Source of the DNA: Hungatella_A sp034142505 | GTDB lineage: Bacteria > Bacillota > Clostridia > Lachnospirales > Lachnospiraceae | DNA length: 64,000 bases | Assembly (NCBI GenBank): GCA_034142505.1 | Contig: JAWZDV010000006.1 | Span: 62,001-126,000, forward strand | Direction: 5' to 3' | Shown here: in pieces, positions 26,672-36,757 of the stretch | Position numbering within the stretch: the stretch's first letter is position 1 | How the letters are laid out: every line of letters starts with the position of its first letter | The notes under the pieces: generated by a model | Database searches by the model: none | Told to the model about the DNA's origin: nothing | Seen by the model: only the letters and a program-made list of their open reading frames with translations | Made by a program: the position numbers and the translations under genes

Positions 26672-28621
26672 CTATGTCGCGGCAAAATCAAACTGATACG
26701 GCACCGTCCCGCGTTCCCCTGTCATCTTTTCATGAATATCTGCCCACAATTCACCCAAGGCCCGCTCGCCTTCCCGAATGTCCGGCAGTTCCATGCCGCC
26801 ATCCTTCATGAGCAGATTGTACGCTTCCTTTACACCGCCTGTCTCATAGAAGGCCATGGCCCGATAAAGGGTAAGCCGGCCATCATCCCGGAGGTTGGGA
26901 TCAAGTAATTCATATAGATTTAAAAGTTCCTGCCAGCCGCCCGATTGTGACAGCAGTTTAAACCCATCCTTTAAATACGATAAGTCATCAACTCGCGCGC
27001 GAATCCCCTTGCTGATGGCTTCCACGGCTTCCTGCCCGCGGTTTTGTACATAGTATGCAGTAGCCAGCCCATGATAAGCCCAGGGATTTTCGGCGCAATC
27101 CAGGGAACACAGAAATGCTTTCTCTGCCTGTTTGTAGTGTTCCTTCATAAAATAATACAATCCAAGATGATAATGTACATACCAATTTCCCTGACCGCTT
27201 CCTTTGGCCGTCTCTTTCAGGCGGGCAAAAAATATCTCATCTGAAAAAAACGCATCAGGTCTGGCATTCACATCAGGTACCGGCAGATTTCCCTGTTCCA
27301 GAAATTCTTCCCATGTCTTCATCGGCCCCGCGCAGCTTCCAAAATCAAGATGATCCGAAACCGGACGTTCCTCCAGCACAGCTCTCTCCCGGTTTTTCAA
27401 AGCTCCAAAGCCACTGCCGGCTGTTCTTAGACCGGCCGGCTGTTTTGCCAGCGGCTTCGTCTCCTTCAAGACTTCTTCCATCTCCCGATAAACAGCACTT
27501 TGACCCACCATCTTTGTCACTTTATCACGCAGCGGTTCAAAGTCCATAGCCGCATCCTCAGAATCCAGCTTCACTGCCCCATACCGTTCCAGCCACTCCC
27601 AGGCTGTATGTGGCGCCATGGGCAGACAGCCGTACTGTGTTTTTCCAAGTCCTGCCTGAATCTCCAGATACCGCCCCGCGTCTTTCGTCAAAAATTCCTG
27701 CCAATGGTCCCCTCCCTGTTGATTGCCCCAGGAGAACAACTTTCTCGACTGCAGACGGCTGGTCGATAATTGCAGCAGTCCATACCCCTGCTCATCCACA
27801 TGGGCGATATACTTCGGCTCCTCCTTCGGGATCTCAAAAAAGTAATCCGTAGAACCGGGAATCTCCGTATACCTGCTGATATCCACGCCGTTCACCACAG
27901 GAATATCCACTTTATAGACTTCGCCGTCGCAATAGGTAAATGCCTTCTTCGCCGGCACAATTACCCGCCCCAGTTGATGTTCCGGCACCGCCATGTTGCT
28001 CCACCAGTACATCGGTACCACTTCGGTCCCCGTATTTACAATTCTCATCCGGCAATTCAAAAAGCGGTCACTCTCCTCCAGCCAGAAATCCATCTGAAAA
28101 GTCACCTGCCTGATCCGCTCATACTCATACATCCGCAGGACCGGGCAGCCGGACTCCTGTTCCAACGTGGCGGTAAACAGCTGCTCTGTGGTAAAGGGAG
28201 AATGCCCGATCACCCCAATATTCCATTCCACCCCGCCGCTGAACCAGGCATTTCTCACAGCCAAATTACGGAACTGGATCACATCATTCGTATAGAGCAG
28301 GTTCCTCCCGCATGTCTTGTCCGTCAGCGACCACAGTCTCCCGCCGAGACCGGGCAGAAATATCGCTTTTAAATAGTCATTTTCCAACACTGCGGTTTCC
28401 ACACTGCGTTTTTGCGGTGTTCTGGAATAACACTGCCGCTGCCGGTAGGGATAAGCATTCTTTCTCGTCCCATACCCTTCAAAGATCTCGTCGTCCTCCT
28501 CTAAATCAAACTTCAAATCATTCTGAAGCACCAGCCCCCCAGCCAAATCCGGCGCCGATGTCTCCTCCCCTAAATCACACATCCACATTTCCTGACTCTC
28601 AAAACTGATTCTGGGTTTCAT
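26672..28621 (-). CDS. DUF5107 domain protein with TPR-like C-terminus
   Basis: A 649-residue cytoplasmic protein. Residues about 30-330 match DUF5107, with LENDYLKAIFLPGLGGRLWSLTDKTCGRNLLYTNDV, FSGGVEWNIG and MYWWSNMAVPE. This beta-sandwich resembles aldose-epimerase and GH-associated folds. The C-terminal third (about 480-640) is made of TPR-like helices (WYVHYHLGLYYFMKEHYKQAEKAF). Function is unknown; members occur beside carbohydrate genes. It shares its architecture with the larger gene upstream. Start ATG is preceded by AAGGAG. A terminator separates it from the upstream gene, and an extended -10 (TGATATACT) lies about 45 bases before its start. Confidence 0.75.
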   Translation of the reverse strand: MKPRISFESQEMWMCDLGEETSAPDLAGGLVLQNDLKFDLEEDDEIFEGYGTRKNAYPYRQRQCYSRTPQKRSVETAVLENDYLKAIFLPGLGGRLWSLTDKTCGRNLLYTNDVIQFRNLAVRNAWFSGGVEWNIGVIGHSPFTTEQLFTATLEQESGCPVLRMYEYERIRQVTFQMDFWLEESDRFLNCRMRIVNTGTEVVPMYWWSNMAVPEHQLGRVIVPAKKAFTYCDGEVYKVDIPVVNGVDISRYTEIPGSTDYFFEIPKEEPKYIAHVDEQGYGLLQLSTSRLQSRKLFSWGNQQGGDHWQEFLTKDAGRYLEIQAGLGKTQYGCLPMAPHTAWEWLERYGAVKLDSEDAAMDFEPLRDKVTKMVGQSAVYREMEEVLKETKPLAKQPAGLRTAGSGFGALKNRERAVLEERPVSDHLDFGSCAGPMKTWEEFLEQGNLPVPDVNARPDAFFSDEIFFARLKETAKGSGQGNWYVHYHLGLYYFMKEHYKQAEKAFLCSLDCAENPWAYHGLATAYYVQNRGQEAVEAISKGIRARVDDLSYLKDGFKLLSQSGGWQELLNLYELLDPNLRDDGRLTLYRAMAFYETGGVKEAYNLLMKDGGMELPDIREGERALGELWADIHEKMTGERGTVPYQFDFAAT

Positions 28622-28682
28622 ATAAAAATCTCCTTCACCATCAAATCTCTGTTTCTCATCTACCTATCACCAGTATATCATA

Positions 28683-28717
28683 AATCAAAGAAACAGCGCA
28701 GCCTCATTGTGCTGCGC
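28683..28717 (-). terminator. Terminator between the two DUF5107 genes
   Basis: Minus strand GCGCAGC (28717-28711) pairs with GCTGCGC (28702-28696), followed by TGTTTCTTTGATTT. It lies just past the stop of the 1094-residue gene, so the two DUF5107 genes are probably separate units. Confidence 0.7.
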
Positions 28718-28729
28718 CGTATAAAAAAT

Positions 28730-31700
28730 TCATTCCGCCCGGTACCGAAGCGCGTTCTGGTGATTCGGATCAAAAGACAGCGCCCGGTCAAAGTATTTTA
28801 CCGCCTCTTCTCTCCGGTCAAGCCCCAGATACCCCAGCCCAATGAGATAATAGCAGTGCGCCTGATTCCTTACATTCAAATCATCCTCAAAAATCAGGAA
28901 ATCCGGCAGTGACACGGCAAAATACTCGATTTTCACATCGTCCCCCACATGCTGCTCTCCATAATCAATCAGCCTGTAAAATCTGGCTTTCGCCTCCGCG
29001 CTCCTGCCCAGCTTCCTCTTTGCCAGCCCCTGATACAGAATCATATCCGCCGGCTGGTCATTGTAGTACATCATCCCCGCCGGTTCATCCGTTCCAATCG
29101 TGGCCCGCTCAAAGCACGCGGCCGCCTCTTCCTCATCGCCCAGAGCTTCCGCCACACATCCCAGGTAATAATATACATGGTTATCCTTGGTTCCTTCCAG
29201 TTTCCCTTCGCCTAAATTCTCCGGATATACCAGCGCCCTTTCCAGCAGCTCCTTCGCCTTCTCCCATTCCCGCGCCGCCATCGCCTTCTTCGCCATTTCC
29301 ACCAGCGCCACCGTATACTGGGTCGTGATCTTCCCTTCTCCGCCTTCCCACGGATGGAACTTCCGGCTCATGGTCAACTCATAGGCCTCCTCATACCGCC
29401 CAAGAAGATTATGCAGAGTAATATACTCAATAAACGCGTCATCCCGCTTCGCAAATGTCTCCTTATATGTTTCATAATTCCGAAGCCGCTCCGCCGCCGT
29501 CATCCCCAGCTTCTTGTACAACTGATCCAGCTCTAAGAAAATTCTGGCGTCAGCCGGATTCAAGGAAAATGCCTTCTCCATCACCTCTCTTGCTTCCTCC
29601 CTGCGCCCCGCCTTGTTATAATAGGCCAATGCCAGGTTTCGAAGCACCGTCGGAAAGGCACCATCCAATTTTACCGATTCTTCCCAAAAAACGACCGATT
29701 TTTCCCATTGCAGCTTGTCATAGTACAAATTCCCCAGATAATAATAGGCTCTGGCTCCCTCCGGATTCTTCCTCAAAGCGTTCTCAAGCACCTTAATATC
29801 CTCCAGTTTATTCGGGAAGCAATAATCCGGACAGGCATGTTCCGCCTCCGCCAAATACTCCGTCTCCCGGCTCTCATCACCCAGTTTTCCGCAGTAGAAC
29901 GCTCGATAGTAAGACAGCATCGGTTTGTCCTTCGTACACAGACACAATACCCGCACCGCCTCCTCATAAGCCCCGTACTCCGCGTAATCACGGGCTGCCT
30001 GGAGATAATTTTCCGCAAAATTCCGCATCAGGCGCTTCATCTTTTCTAAGATTTCCTCCCGCGTATCCGGAGCAGCTTCCAGCATCGCAGACTCATACAG
30101 GGACACAAAATCAAACCGGTCTACCTCCAGATTCTCAGCTGTCCAGGCTTTCGCCTCCTCCATCCGCCCCAGCTTCCGAAGCAGATACGCCTTCAGTCCT
30201 CTGGCTTTCACATTGTGAATATTTTTCACCAGCCCCTTTTCCACCAGTTCCAATGCCTGCCGGAATTCTCCCCGCACCGCGTCAATAGCAGCCAGATAAT
30301 AGTAGGACATCTCCTGCTGCTCGTTAGACCAGGTCGCTTTATAAAACGCGTCATAGGCATCATCCAATTTCCCCTGGTACCACAGCGCCAGCCCCAGATT
30401 ATAATAAGGCTCACTGTCATAAGGATTGGGATTTTTCCATACCGCCCGCTCAAGCGCCTTTCTAACATACTTCTCCGCCTCCGCAAACAATCCCCGCCTC
30501 ATCAGCAGCACGCCATAAGCGTTATTAATCCTGATATCCCCGGCATCCCGTTTCAGTCCTTCCAGATAATACGGGTCCGGTAAATAGGTAGAGTGCCGGT
30601 ACTGTTCAATATGAAGTCCGGTCAGATACAGTTCTTCATTATTCATCAGCTCTTCCGGCTGTTTTGCTGCCTGGGCCGGCTCCGGCATCCTCGGCATTTC
30701 CTTCGGCTCCGGCCGGTAATCCACAATTTTTACATTTCCACAGGAGATATTCACATACAGCTTTGTATCATCCACAGCCTTAAAATCAATCACCTGCTCA
30801 AAGGTGTCCACGGGGGAAAGACACACCGTCTCTTCCAGAAGTACTTCCTCATCATAACTCACACGGATTACGGCATTCTCAAGCCGTTCGGTGGCGTAGG
30901 CACACACATAGACGCCGTCCGCCCGTGCTTCCAAATTCACCGCTCCGCGGATCGTGGCATTTTTCACCTCTCCCACCGCCTTATAAGGCAGGAAATACTG
31001 TTTAAATGTCTTCTCCTCGAACGGCTTCAGCCAGGTGAAGTCCGGCTGATTATCCGTATACACCCCAGTCATCAGCTCAATATACGGCCCGTCCTCATCC
31101 GTCAAATTCCGGTCCCACGCCTTTCCGAAATCGCCGCAGCCCCAGGTCCACTGTTTCTTCCCGGGGGAAATATGGTGGTCCGCCACATGAAGAATTCCCG
31201 CTCTCAGCCGGTGGTCATATCCGCCCACAAAGTCATAATTCGACTTCTCCGCCATATAAGACGTCGGCACCGGTATATTCTTATACCGGGAAATATCAAC
31301 GCCCTCGCTGTAATCATGCTTATAATAGACTCCCGTGGCAATCGGGAACCGTGACACGTCCCGTTTCCCATGGTCCATCACCGCATGGACATCCGGCGGG
31401 AAGATCGACTGGGTGTAGTCATTGACAGGCACCGCCGGATTCGCCCACCACAGAAATGTCTGCGGCAGCGGCGTCCTGTTATACAGCTGTCCTTTAATCT
31501 CTATATAGGCCTTTCCAGGATACAAAGTAAACGCTGCAATCCCCTTCGTCCCATACATCTGGTCTACATCATGGACCAAAAGCGTCCGGCTTCCGTCCGC
31601 TCCCTCCGCCATCTGATAATCCACCGGCGAATAGGTGGTTGGTCTGTGATGCTGCGGCCAGTTAAACTCAATTCCTCCGGATATCCATGGCCCGGTCAGC

Positions 31701-32014
31701 CCCACCAGCGCCGGTTTAATCACATGGTTGTAATACACAAAATCATAGTCATTGGTCTTGTCATAAGCCCGCTGAATCCGTCCCCCAAGCTCCGGCAGAA
31801 TCATAACCCGGATATACTCATTTTCCAGCCAGACTGCCTGGTACTCCTTATCCACCTTCTCGTCACTGATGGTCTCCACCGTGGGATAAGGATAAATTTT
31901 ACCGGAACTCCCCTGATATACCCGCTTATCCAAAAAGATCGGATTCTTATCCGCTTCCCCAATCTCATAGGTGGGAATGATCACTGATTCTTCCCAGATC
32001 TTTACCTTCTCCAT
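28730..32014 (-). CDS. Large DUF5107-TPR protein
   Basis: A 1094-residue cytoplasmic protein. The DUF5107 domain occupies about residues 10-400 (WLENEYIRVMILPELGGRIQRAYDKTNDYDFVYYNHV, SGGIEFNWPQHHRP, FLWWANPAVPVND). It is followed by about 15 TPR-like repeats (e.g. PYYNLGLALWYQGKLDDAYDAF, ARAYYYLGNLYYDKLQWEKSVVFWEE). The N-terminal domain resembles carbohydrate-active or mutarotase-like folds. No activity can be assigned. The ATG at 32014 was chosen because AGGAGG lies 9 bases upstream; upstream GTG/ATG codons overlap that site. It is divergent from an AraC regulator that may control it. Confidence 0.75.
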   Translation of the reverse strand: MEKVKIWEESVIIPTYEIGEADKNPIFLDKRVYQGSSGKIYPYPTVETISDEKVDKEYQAVWLENEYIRVMILPELGGRIQRAYDKTNDYDFVYYNHVIKPALVGLTGPWISGGIEFNWPQHHRPTTYSPVDYQMAEGADGSRTLLVHDVDQMYGTKGIAAFTLYPGKAYIEIKGQLYNRTPLPQTFLWWANPAVPVNDYTQSIFPPDVHAVMDHGKRDVSRFPIATGVYYKHDYSEGVDISRYKNIPVPTSYMAEKSNYDFVGGYDHRLRAGILHVADHHISPGKKQWTWGCGDFGKAWDRNLTDEDGPYIELMTGVYTDNQPDFTWLKPFEEKTFKQYFLPYKAVGEVKNATIRGAVNLEARADGVYVCAYATERLENAVIRVSYDEEVLLEETVCLSPVDTFEQVIDFKAVDDTKLYVNISCGNVKIVDYRPEPKEMPRMPEPAQAAKQPEELMNNEELYLTGLHIEQYRHSTYLPDPYYLEGLKRDAGDIRINNAYGVLLMRRGLFAEAEKYVRKALERAVWKNPNPYDSEPYYNLGLALWYQGKLDDAYDAFYKATWSNEQQEMSYYYLAAIDAVRGEFRQALELVEKGLVKNIHNVKARGLKAYLLRKLGRMEEAKAWTAENLEVDRFDFVSLYESAMLEAAPDTREEILEKMKRLMRNFAENYLQAARDYAEYGAYEEAVRVLCLCTKDKPMLSYYRAFYCGKLGDESRETEYLAEAEHACPDYCFPNKLEDIKVLENALRKNPEGARAYYYLGNLYYDKLQWEKSVVFWEESVKLDGAFPTVLRNLALAYYNKAGRREEAREVMEKAFSLNPADARIFLELDQLYKKLGMTAAERLRNYETYKETFAKRDDAFIEYITLHNLLGRYEEAYELTMSRKFHPWEGGEGKITTQYTVALVEMAKKAMAAREWEKAKELLERALVYPENLGEGKLEGTKDNHVYYYLGCVAEALGDEEEAAACFERATIGTDEPAGMMYYNDQPADMILYQGLAKRKLGRSAEAKARFYRLIDYGEQHVGDDVKIEYFAVSLPDFLIFEDDLNVRNQAHCYYLIGLGYLGLDRREEAVKYFDRALSFDPNHQNALRYRAE

Positions 32015-32160
32015 CGTTTCCATCCTCCTCACATTATTTATAAAAATACAACTTATCTTCTTTATTTTACAATATAACTATATACTGATTTTATTCATTT
32101 TTCATTATTTGAACTTGCTTGTTGATTTATAAAAATTGCTTTTATTTTTTCGTTATTTGA

Positions 32161-32189
32161 TTGACTATTTTTCCATTAGAAACTATAAT
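32161..32189 (+). promoter_or_regulatory. Sigma-A promoter of the AraC-family gene at 32211
   Basis: TTGACT (32161-32166), a 17-base spacer and TATAAT (32184-32189). It lies 22 bases before the ATG at 32211, which rules out the longer reading that starts upstream of the promoter. Confidence 0.8.
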
Positions 32190-32210
32190 CTTCTTAAGAG
32201 AGGTGATTCC

Positions 32211-33074
32211 ATGATTTCTTATGAGCCCGGAGTGATGAAAGACTCCGACTACTATGTCTACACCGCCAGTTCCCCAGCCCAGACGGCCTTCTTTTATCCC
32301 GTATGTGTGGGACATTTTATATATGATTCCACTTACTCCCTAAAGCGGAGTTCCTACGACAGTTTTCTCCTTGTTTACATGAAAAAGGGACAGTGCATTG
32401 TCAATACTAACAACCAGACCTATACGGCCCACGAAAACCAGGTGATTGTCCTGGACTGCTACAAGCCTCACGGCTACTACACCACCACCGGCTGGGAATC
32501 CGAGTGGATCCATTTTGACGGTATCACCGCGAGGGCTTATTTTCAGATGATCACCGAAGCTTCCGGTCCTGTCATCAGTCTTCGGGATTCTTACCGTTTT
32601 GAAAAATATTTACATAAGATTTACCAGCTGTTTCGGGACAATGCTTCCATCAAGGAGGCGCTGGTCTCCCAGTACATCACCAATCTCCTGACCGAACTTT
32701 TGATCTCCCGTGACAATCATTCCGGGCACTTGGAGCAGGCAGATATTATTGAAGAGACGACCGCTTATATGAATGAGCATCTGACGGAACAGCTGACGCT
32801 GGATGATTTAGCCGCCAGAGCGTCCTTAAGCCCCTATTATTTCACCAGGCTCTTTAAGAAGGAGACCGGCTTTACCCCCCATGAATATCTGATTGCCATG
32901 CGTATTAACTCGGCTAAATTTTTATTGAAAACCACCTCCGCCTCCATCAAGGAAATCTGCTTTCTCACCGGCTTTGCCAGCGAGAGCAGTTTCTGCACTA
33001 CTTTTAAAAAATGGGTGAAGGTGACTCCCAGCATTTACCGGGAACAGACCAGTACAGAAGGGACCGTCCAATGA
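32211..33074 (+). CDS. AraC family transcriptional regulator
   Basis: A 287-residue regulator. An N-terminal cupin-type sensing domain (about 20-150; NQVIVLDCYKPHGYYTT) is followed by two helix-turn-helix motifs at about 185-280 (LTLDDLAARASLSPYYFTRLFKKETGFTPHEYL, SIKEICFLTGFASESSFCTTFKKWVKVTPS). The architecture is typical of sugar-responsive AraC activators. Its divergent partner encodes the large DUF5107 protein, so that gene is the likeliest target. The start follows AGAGAGGTG with good spacing. It ends in a terminator that overlaps the stop codon. Confidence 0.9.
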   Translation: MISYEPGVMKDSDYYVYTASSPAQTAFFYPVCVGHFIYDSTYSLKRSSYDSFLLVYMKKGQCIVNTNNQTYTAHENQVIVLDCYKPHGYYTTTGWESEWIHFDGITARAYFQMITEASGPVISLRDSYRFEKYLHKIYQLFRDNASIKEALVSQYITNLLTELLISRDNHSGHLEQADIIEETTAYMNEHLTEQLTLDDLAARASLSPYYFTRLFKKETGFTPHEYLIAMRINSAKFLLKTTSASIKEICFLTGFASESSFCTTFKKWVKVTPSIYREQTSTEGTVQ

Positions 33075-33092
33075 AGACGGCCCCTCTTTTTA
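33060..33092 (+). terminator. Terminator overlapping the end of the AraC-family gene
   Basis: GGGACCGTC (33060-33068) pairs with GACGGCCCC (33076-33084) with one mismatch, followed by TCTTTTT. The stop codon TGA (33072-33074) sits in the loop. Confidence 0.8.
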
Positions 33093-33107
33093 TACCTGGG
33101 ATTTGTT

Positions 33108-34190
33108 TTACTCTGCTGCCTTGCCCATCACTTCCTTGTATGTCTCCGGTGTAACTACGATTGCATCAACCGCAGTCTCCATCACCGGCTCCTTGCCGTT
33201 AATGAGATCCATCAGCACATTTACGGAACCTGCGCCTACGGAATCTGCGGAGAAGTATGCGGAGGCCTTCATACAGGAGCCGCCCTCTTTCTTAAACTCG
33301 TCTTTTGCCATGTAGGCGCCAAGGCCAACGACACAGGCGTCCGCATCAAGTCCGGCACTCTCAAGCGCGCGTGCCGCGCCGACACAGCCCTCCTCATTTG
33401 CTCCGGTAACCAGCCATTTTTTGATTTCCGGATGAGCGGTAATCACTGCGGTTGCCGCTGTATTTCCCTTGTCGGTTGTTCCGTCATAATCTGCTTTAAA
33501 GATCTTGCTCTGGTCAAAGTCCGGGCACAGCTCGGTGAACTTGTCGAACTCGCCCTCCGCGCGTGGTACACAGCTGGATACGGTGTCCATGGTCATAAGG
33601 AGAAGCCCTACTTCCGGATCAGTCACCAGATTGTTGTCTTTTGCGTAGTTTGCCAGCCACTCACCGTTTGCTTCGCCGATTACATAGGCATTGATTCCTA
33701 CCCATGGAGCCAGTTTGTTGCCGGAAGCATCCTGAAGAGCGTCATCTGCCGCAACGATTGGCATATTTGCTTCTTTACATTTATCTACAACGGCCTGTGA
33801 CATGGTCTGGTCCGGGATACAGGTCACGATACCGGATGCCTTGTTGGCGATGGCGTTGTCGATCGCTTTCAAATATTCCTCCGGGCTCATTTTCGCATCT
33901 ACGTAAATGAACTCACCGCCCAAATCTTCCACGGCCTTCTGTGCAGCCGCGCCCTCGTCGATGAACCAGGTCTGGTCGCCCGCTTTATAAATTCCGTATA
34001 CCACCAGCTTGTCGCCAGCCGGTGCTTCTGTCTTTGCTTCCTCTTCCTTTGGCGCCTCTGTTGCTGCCGGTGCCGCTGTGGTATCTGCCGCCGGTGCCGC
34101 CGTCGTTGCCGGTGCCTCTGTGCTGGTGCTGCATCCCACTAAGGATGCGGTCATGGCCATAGCCATCAATAATGCTGTCGTTTTTTTCAT
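33108..34190 (-). CDS. Sugar ABC transporter substrate-binding lipoprotein (AraF-like)
   Basis: A 360-residue type I periplasmic-binding-fold protein. A lipoprotein signal ends in the lipobox LVGC (Cys20), then a Thr/Ala/Pro/Glu-rich linker of about 40 residues. The body (KLVVYGIYKAGDQTWFIDEGAAAQKAVEDLG, EGCVGAARALESAGLDADACVVGLG) most resembles arabinose-binding AraF rather than RbsB. It should capture a pentose or related sugar outside the membrane. It is the last gene of the operon with AraG- and AraH-like partners, preceded by a 77-base gap. The ligand is inferred. Confidence 0.85.
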   Translation of the reverse strand: MKKTTALLMAMAMTASLVGCSTSTEAPATTAAPAADTTAAPAATEAPKEEEAKTEAPAGDKLVVYGIYKAGDQTWFIDEGAAAQKAVEDLGGEFIYVDAKMSPEEYLKAIDNAIANKASGIVTCIPDQTMSQAVVDKCKEANMPIVAADDALQDASGNKLAPWVGINAYVIGEANGEWLANYAKDNNLVTDPEVGLLLMTMDTVSSCVPRAEGEFDKFTELCPDFDQSKIFKADYDGTTDKGNTAATAVITAHPEIKKWLVTGANEEGCVGAARALESAGLDADACVVGLGAYMAKDEFKKEGGSCMKASAYFSADSVGAGSVNVLMDLINGKEPVMETAVDAIVVTPETYKEVMGKAAE

Positions 34191-34267
34191 GTTCTCTCTC
34201 CTTTTTCTTATTTACTTGCTCTATACAACACACACGATGTGTGGATTGCACTTCTTACATGACACGG

Positions 34268-35254
34268 TCAGCTGTTCTTCATGCTTGCCGCCAGCAATGC
34301 CTTATCCCGGTTTCTCTTACGGATATAGTCGGATGTCAACGCGAATAACAGCAGTCCGCCTCTGGCCACATACTGCCAGAAGGATGGAACATTTACCATG
34401 GTCAGTCCCATGTTAAACGCCTGGATCAGGATGATACCAAGCACCGTTCCGCCCATGGTCCCGACGCCTCCCGCGAAGGATACGCCGCCTAAGATCACCG
34501 CCGTGATGGCGTCAAACTCCAGGTTCACGCAGGATGCCGGCTGGCCGGAATTCATACGCGCCGCAAACACCACGCCGCCCAGGGCACACAAAACGCCCAT
34601 CATCACATAGCAGATCAGCACAATCCGCTCCGGATTCAGTCCCGCCAAACGGGCTGCGTCCTTATTTCCACCGATTGCATAAATACTGCGCCCAAACTTC
34701 GTCTTCGCCAGAATAAATCCAAAAATCAAGATGGCGATAATCATAATCCACACTGACAGCGGAATATTAAGTATTCTTACTTTCCCCAGCGTAATAAACG
34801 TCTTATTGCTGATTGCGACCGGTTTTCCACCGCACACAATGTAAGCAAATCCACGGACAATGGACTGAGTTACCAGCGTGGCGATAAATGCTTCCAGCTT
34901 GATCTTATTCACCATCCAGGCATTGAACACCCCTACCACTGCCGCAATCACGATAGTGATTAAAACCGCCGCGAAAAACGGAATACCCCAGCTTACCAAG
35001 AGCGCCGCAACCACACCAGATAACGCCGCAAGAGACCCAGGAGACAAATCGTTCTGCCCCGCAATAATCAGGTATGTATGACCAATCGCCACCAGTCCAA
35101 CCAGAGAAGATGCAACCAGCAGGTTAATGATATTGGCCATGGTCATGAAGTTCTTATTTAACGATGTAAACAGGATAAATACCACCGCAATGGCTGCCAT
35201 CAGCACCAGTTTATCGCCGCCTATTGCTTTTTTCAGCTTTTCTACATTTTTCAT
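34268..35254 (-). CDS. Sugar ABC transporter permease (AraH/RbsC family)
   Basis: A 328-residue permease with about nine to ten hydrophobic segments and the BPD_transp_2 pattern, including the LSPGSLAALSGVVAALL loop, YAIGGNKDAARLAGLNPERI and AITAVILGGVSFAGGVGTMGGTVLG. It forms the membrane channel with the AraG-like ATPase. Its ATG overlaps the ATPase stop codon (ATGA). The nearest family by eye is AraH/RbsC; sugar specificity depends on the binding protein. Confidence 0.88.
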   Translation of the reverse strand: MKNVEKLKKAIGGDKLVLMAAIAVVFILFTSLNKNFMTMANIINLLVASSLVGLVAIGHTYLIIAGQNDLSPGSLAALSGVVAALLVSWGIPFFAAVLITIVIAAVVGVFNAWMVNKIKLEAFIATLVTQSIVRGFAYIVCGGKPVAISNKTFITLGKVRILNIPLSVWIMIIAILIFGFILAKTKFGRSIYAIGGNKDAARLAGLNPERIVLICYVMMGVLCALGGVVFAARMNSGQPASCVNLEFDAITAVILGGVSFAGGVGTMGGTVLGIILIQAFNMGLTMVNVPSFWQYVARGGLLLFALTSDYIRKRNRDKALLAASMKNS

Positions 35255-36756
35255 GATTCATTCTCTCCTATCATTCCAAGACTGAGAAGTTTGCTCTCGG
35301 TTGCTTCCTCCCTGGTAACTTCTCCCGATATCTTCAGTGATTTCATAACGATGATCCGGTCGGACAATCCGATGACCTCCGGCAGTTCGGAGGAAATCAG
35401 GATGACGCCCAGCCCCTGCTTCGCAAAAGCGCAGATCATATTATAAAACTCCGATTTTGCCCCCACGTCGATGCCTTTGGTCGGTTCATCTAAGATCAAC
35501 ACCTTCGGATTGGTGGTCAGCCACCGGGCCACGATGCATTTCTGCTGGTTGCCGCCCGACAGTTCCACGATTTTCTTATCCGGGGAAGGTGTCTTGATGC
35601 GGAAATCTTTGATTCCCTGGCCGGCCACCTCCGCCTCCTTCTTGCTGCTGACAATCCCCAGCTTGTTGGAATTCTCATCAAGCATGGAAATGTTGATGTT
35701 GCCGCTGACACTTAAGTTGGCCAGAATGCCCTGCATTTTCCGGTCCTCCGGCACCAGGACGATACCGTTGTCCATGGCATCTTTCGGAGACTTGTTGACG
35801 ATTTTCTTCCCTTCCAGCCACACCTCGCCGGACCGCATATGGTCCGCTCCGATGATGGCGCGCATCACTTCCGTCCTGCCTGCGCCTACCAGGCCGGAGA
35901 ATCCAAGCACCTCGCCCCGCCGCAGTTGAAATGACGTGGGCTTCACATAGTCGGAAGAGACATTTTTCACATCCAGAAGGACGTCTCCGATCTCCTTATT
36001 CCGGTCTAAGTTCTTGTAGATATCCCCGAGATCGCGGCCCACCATCATCTTGATCATCTGGCTCTCCGGCATCTCTCCGGTCACCACCGTGTCCACATAC
36101 CGGCCGTCCTTGAAGATGGCCACCTTATCGGTGATCCGCTGGATTTCATTCATGCGGTGAGAGACGTAGATGATGATTTTTCCCTCGGATTTCAGCTTTT
36201 CAATAATGGAAAAGAGACTGTCAATCTCCGAATCGCTCAAACTGGCCGTCGGCTCGTCAAAGCAGATTACCTTCAGTCCGTCCCGGCTGTAAGCTTTCAT
36301 GATCTCCACCATCTGCTGATAGGCGATGCTCAAATCCTTCACCTTGGTGTCCGGCTCAATGGGAAGTCCGAAATCTTTTATAATCCGGCTTGCCATCCGG
36401 TTGGCTTCCTTCATATTAATGACGCCGAATTTATTGACCGGCATCCGTCCCAGGTAGATATTTTCCGCTACCGACAGCTCCATCAGAATCTGACGCTCCT
36501 GATAAATAATGCTGATTCCCGCCTCGATTGCTTCCTGAGGCGATTTAAAATGTTTCCTCTCCCCATCCAGCCAGTACTCTCCTTCATCCGGCTGATAATC
36601 CCCGTTCAAGACTTTTAACAGTGTGGATTTGCCGGCCCCGTTTTCACCGAGGAATGCCAGCACTTCTCCACTGAACGCCTGAAAACAGATATCATCCAGC
36701 GCTTTTACACCCGGAAAATACTTAGAAATGTGTTTGAACTCCAAGACACTTCCCAT
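35251..36756 (-). CDS. Sugar ABC transporter ATP-binding protein (AraG/MglA-like)
   Basis: A 501-residue protein with two fused ABC domains, as in AraG, MglA and RbsA. The first domain has GENGAGKST and an atypical signature KDLSIAYQQMVEI. The second has GLVGAGRTE and LSGGNQQKCIVARWL, with LILDEPTKGIDVGAK. Such duplicated ATPases energise RbsC-type permeases for monosaccharide import. The ATG at 36756 has GAGGAGGAAG upstream; a reading 15 codons longer is less likely. It starts 1 base after the AraC gene ends, indicating co-transcription. Confidence 0.9.
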   Translation of the reverse strand: MGSVLEFKHISKYFPGVKALDDICFQAFSGEVLAFLGENGAGKSTLLKVLNGDYQPDEGEYWLDGERKHFKSPQEAIEAGISIIYQERQILMELSVAENIYLGRMPVNKFGVINMKEANRMASRIIKDFGLPIEPDTKVKDLSIAYQQMVEIMKAYSRDGLKVICFDEPTASLSDSEIDSLFSIIEKLKSEGKIIIYVSHRMNEIQRITDKVAIFKDGRYVDTVVTGEMPESQMIKMMVGRDLGDIYKNLDRNKEIGDVLLDVKNVSSDYVKPTSFQLRRGEVLGFSGLVGAGRTEVMRAIIGADHMRSGEVWLEGKKIVNKSPKDAMDNGIVLVPEDRKMQGILANLSVSGNINISMLDENSNKLGIVSSKKEAEVAGQGIKDFRIKTPSPDKKIVELSGGNQQKCIVARWLTTNPKVLILDEPTKGIDVGAKSEFYNMICAFAKQGLGVILISSELPEVIGLSDRIIVMKSLKISGEVTREEATESKLLSLGMIGENES

Positions 36757-36757
36757 A

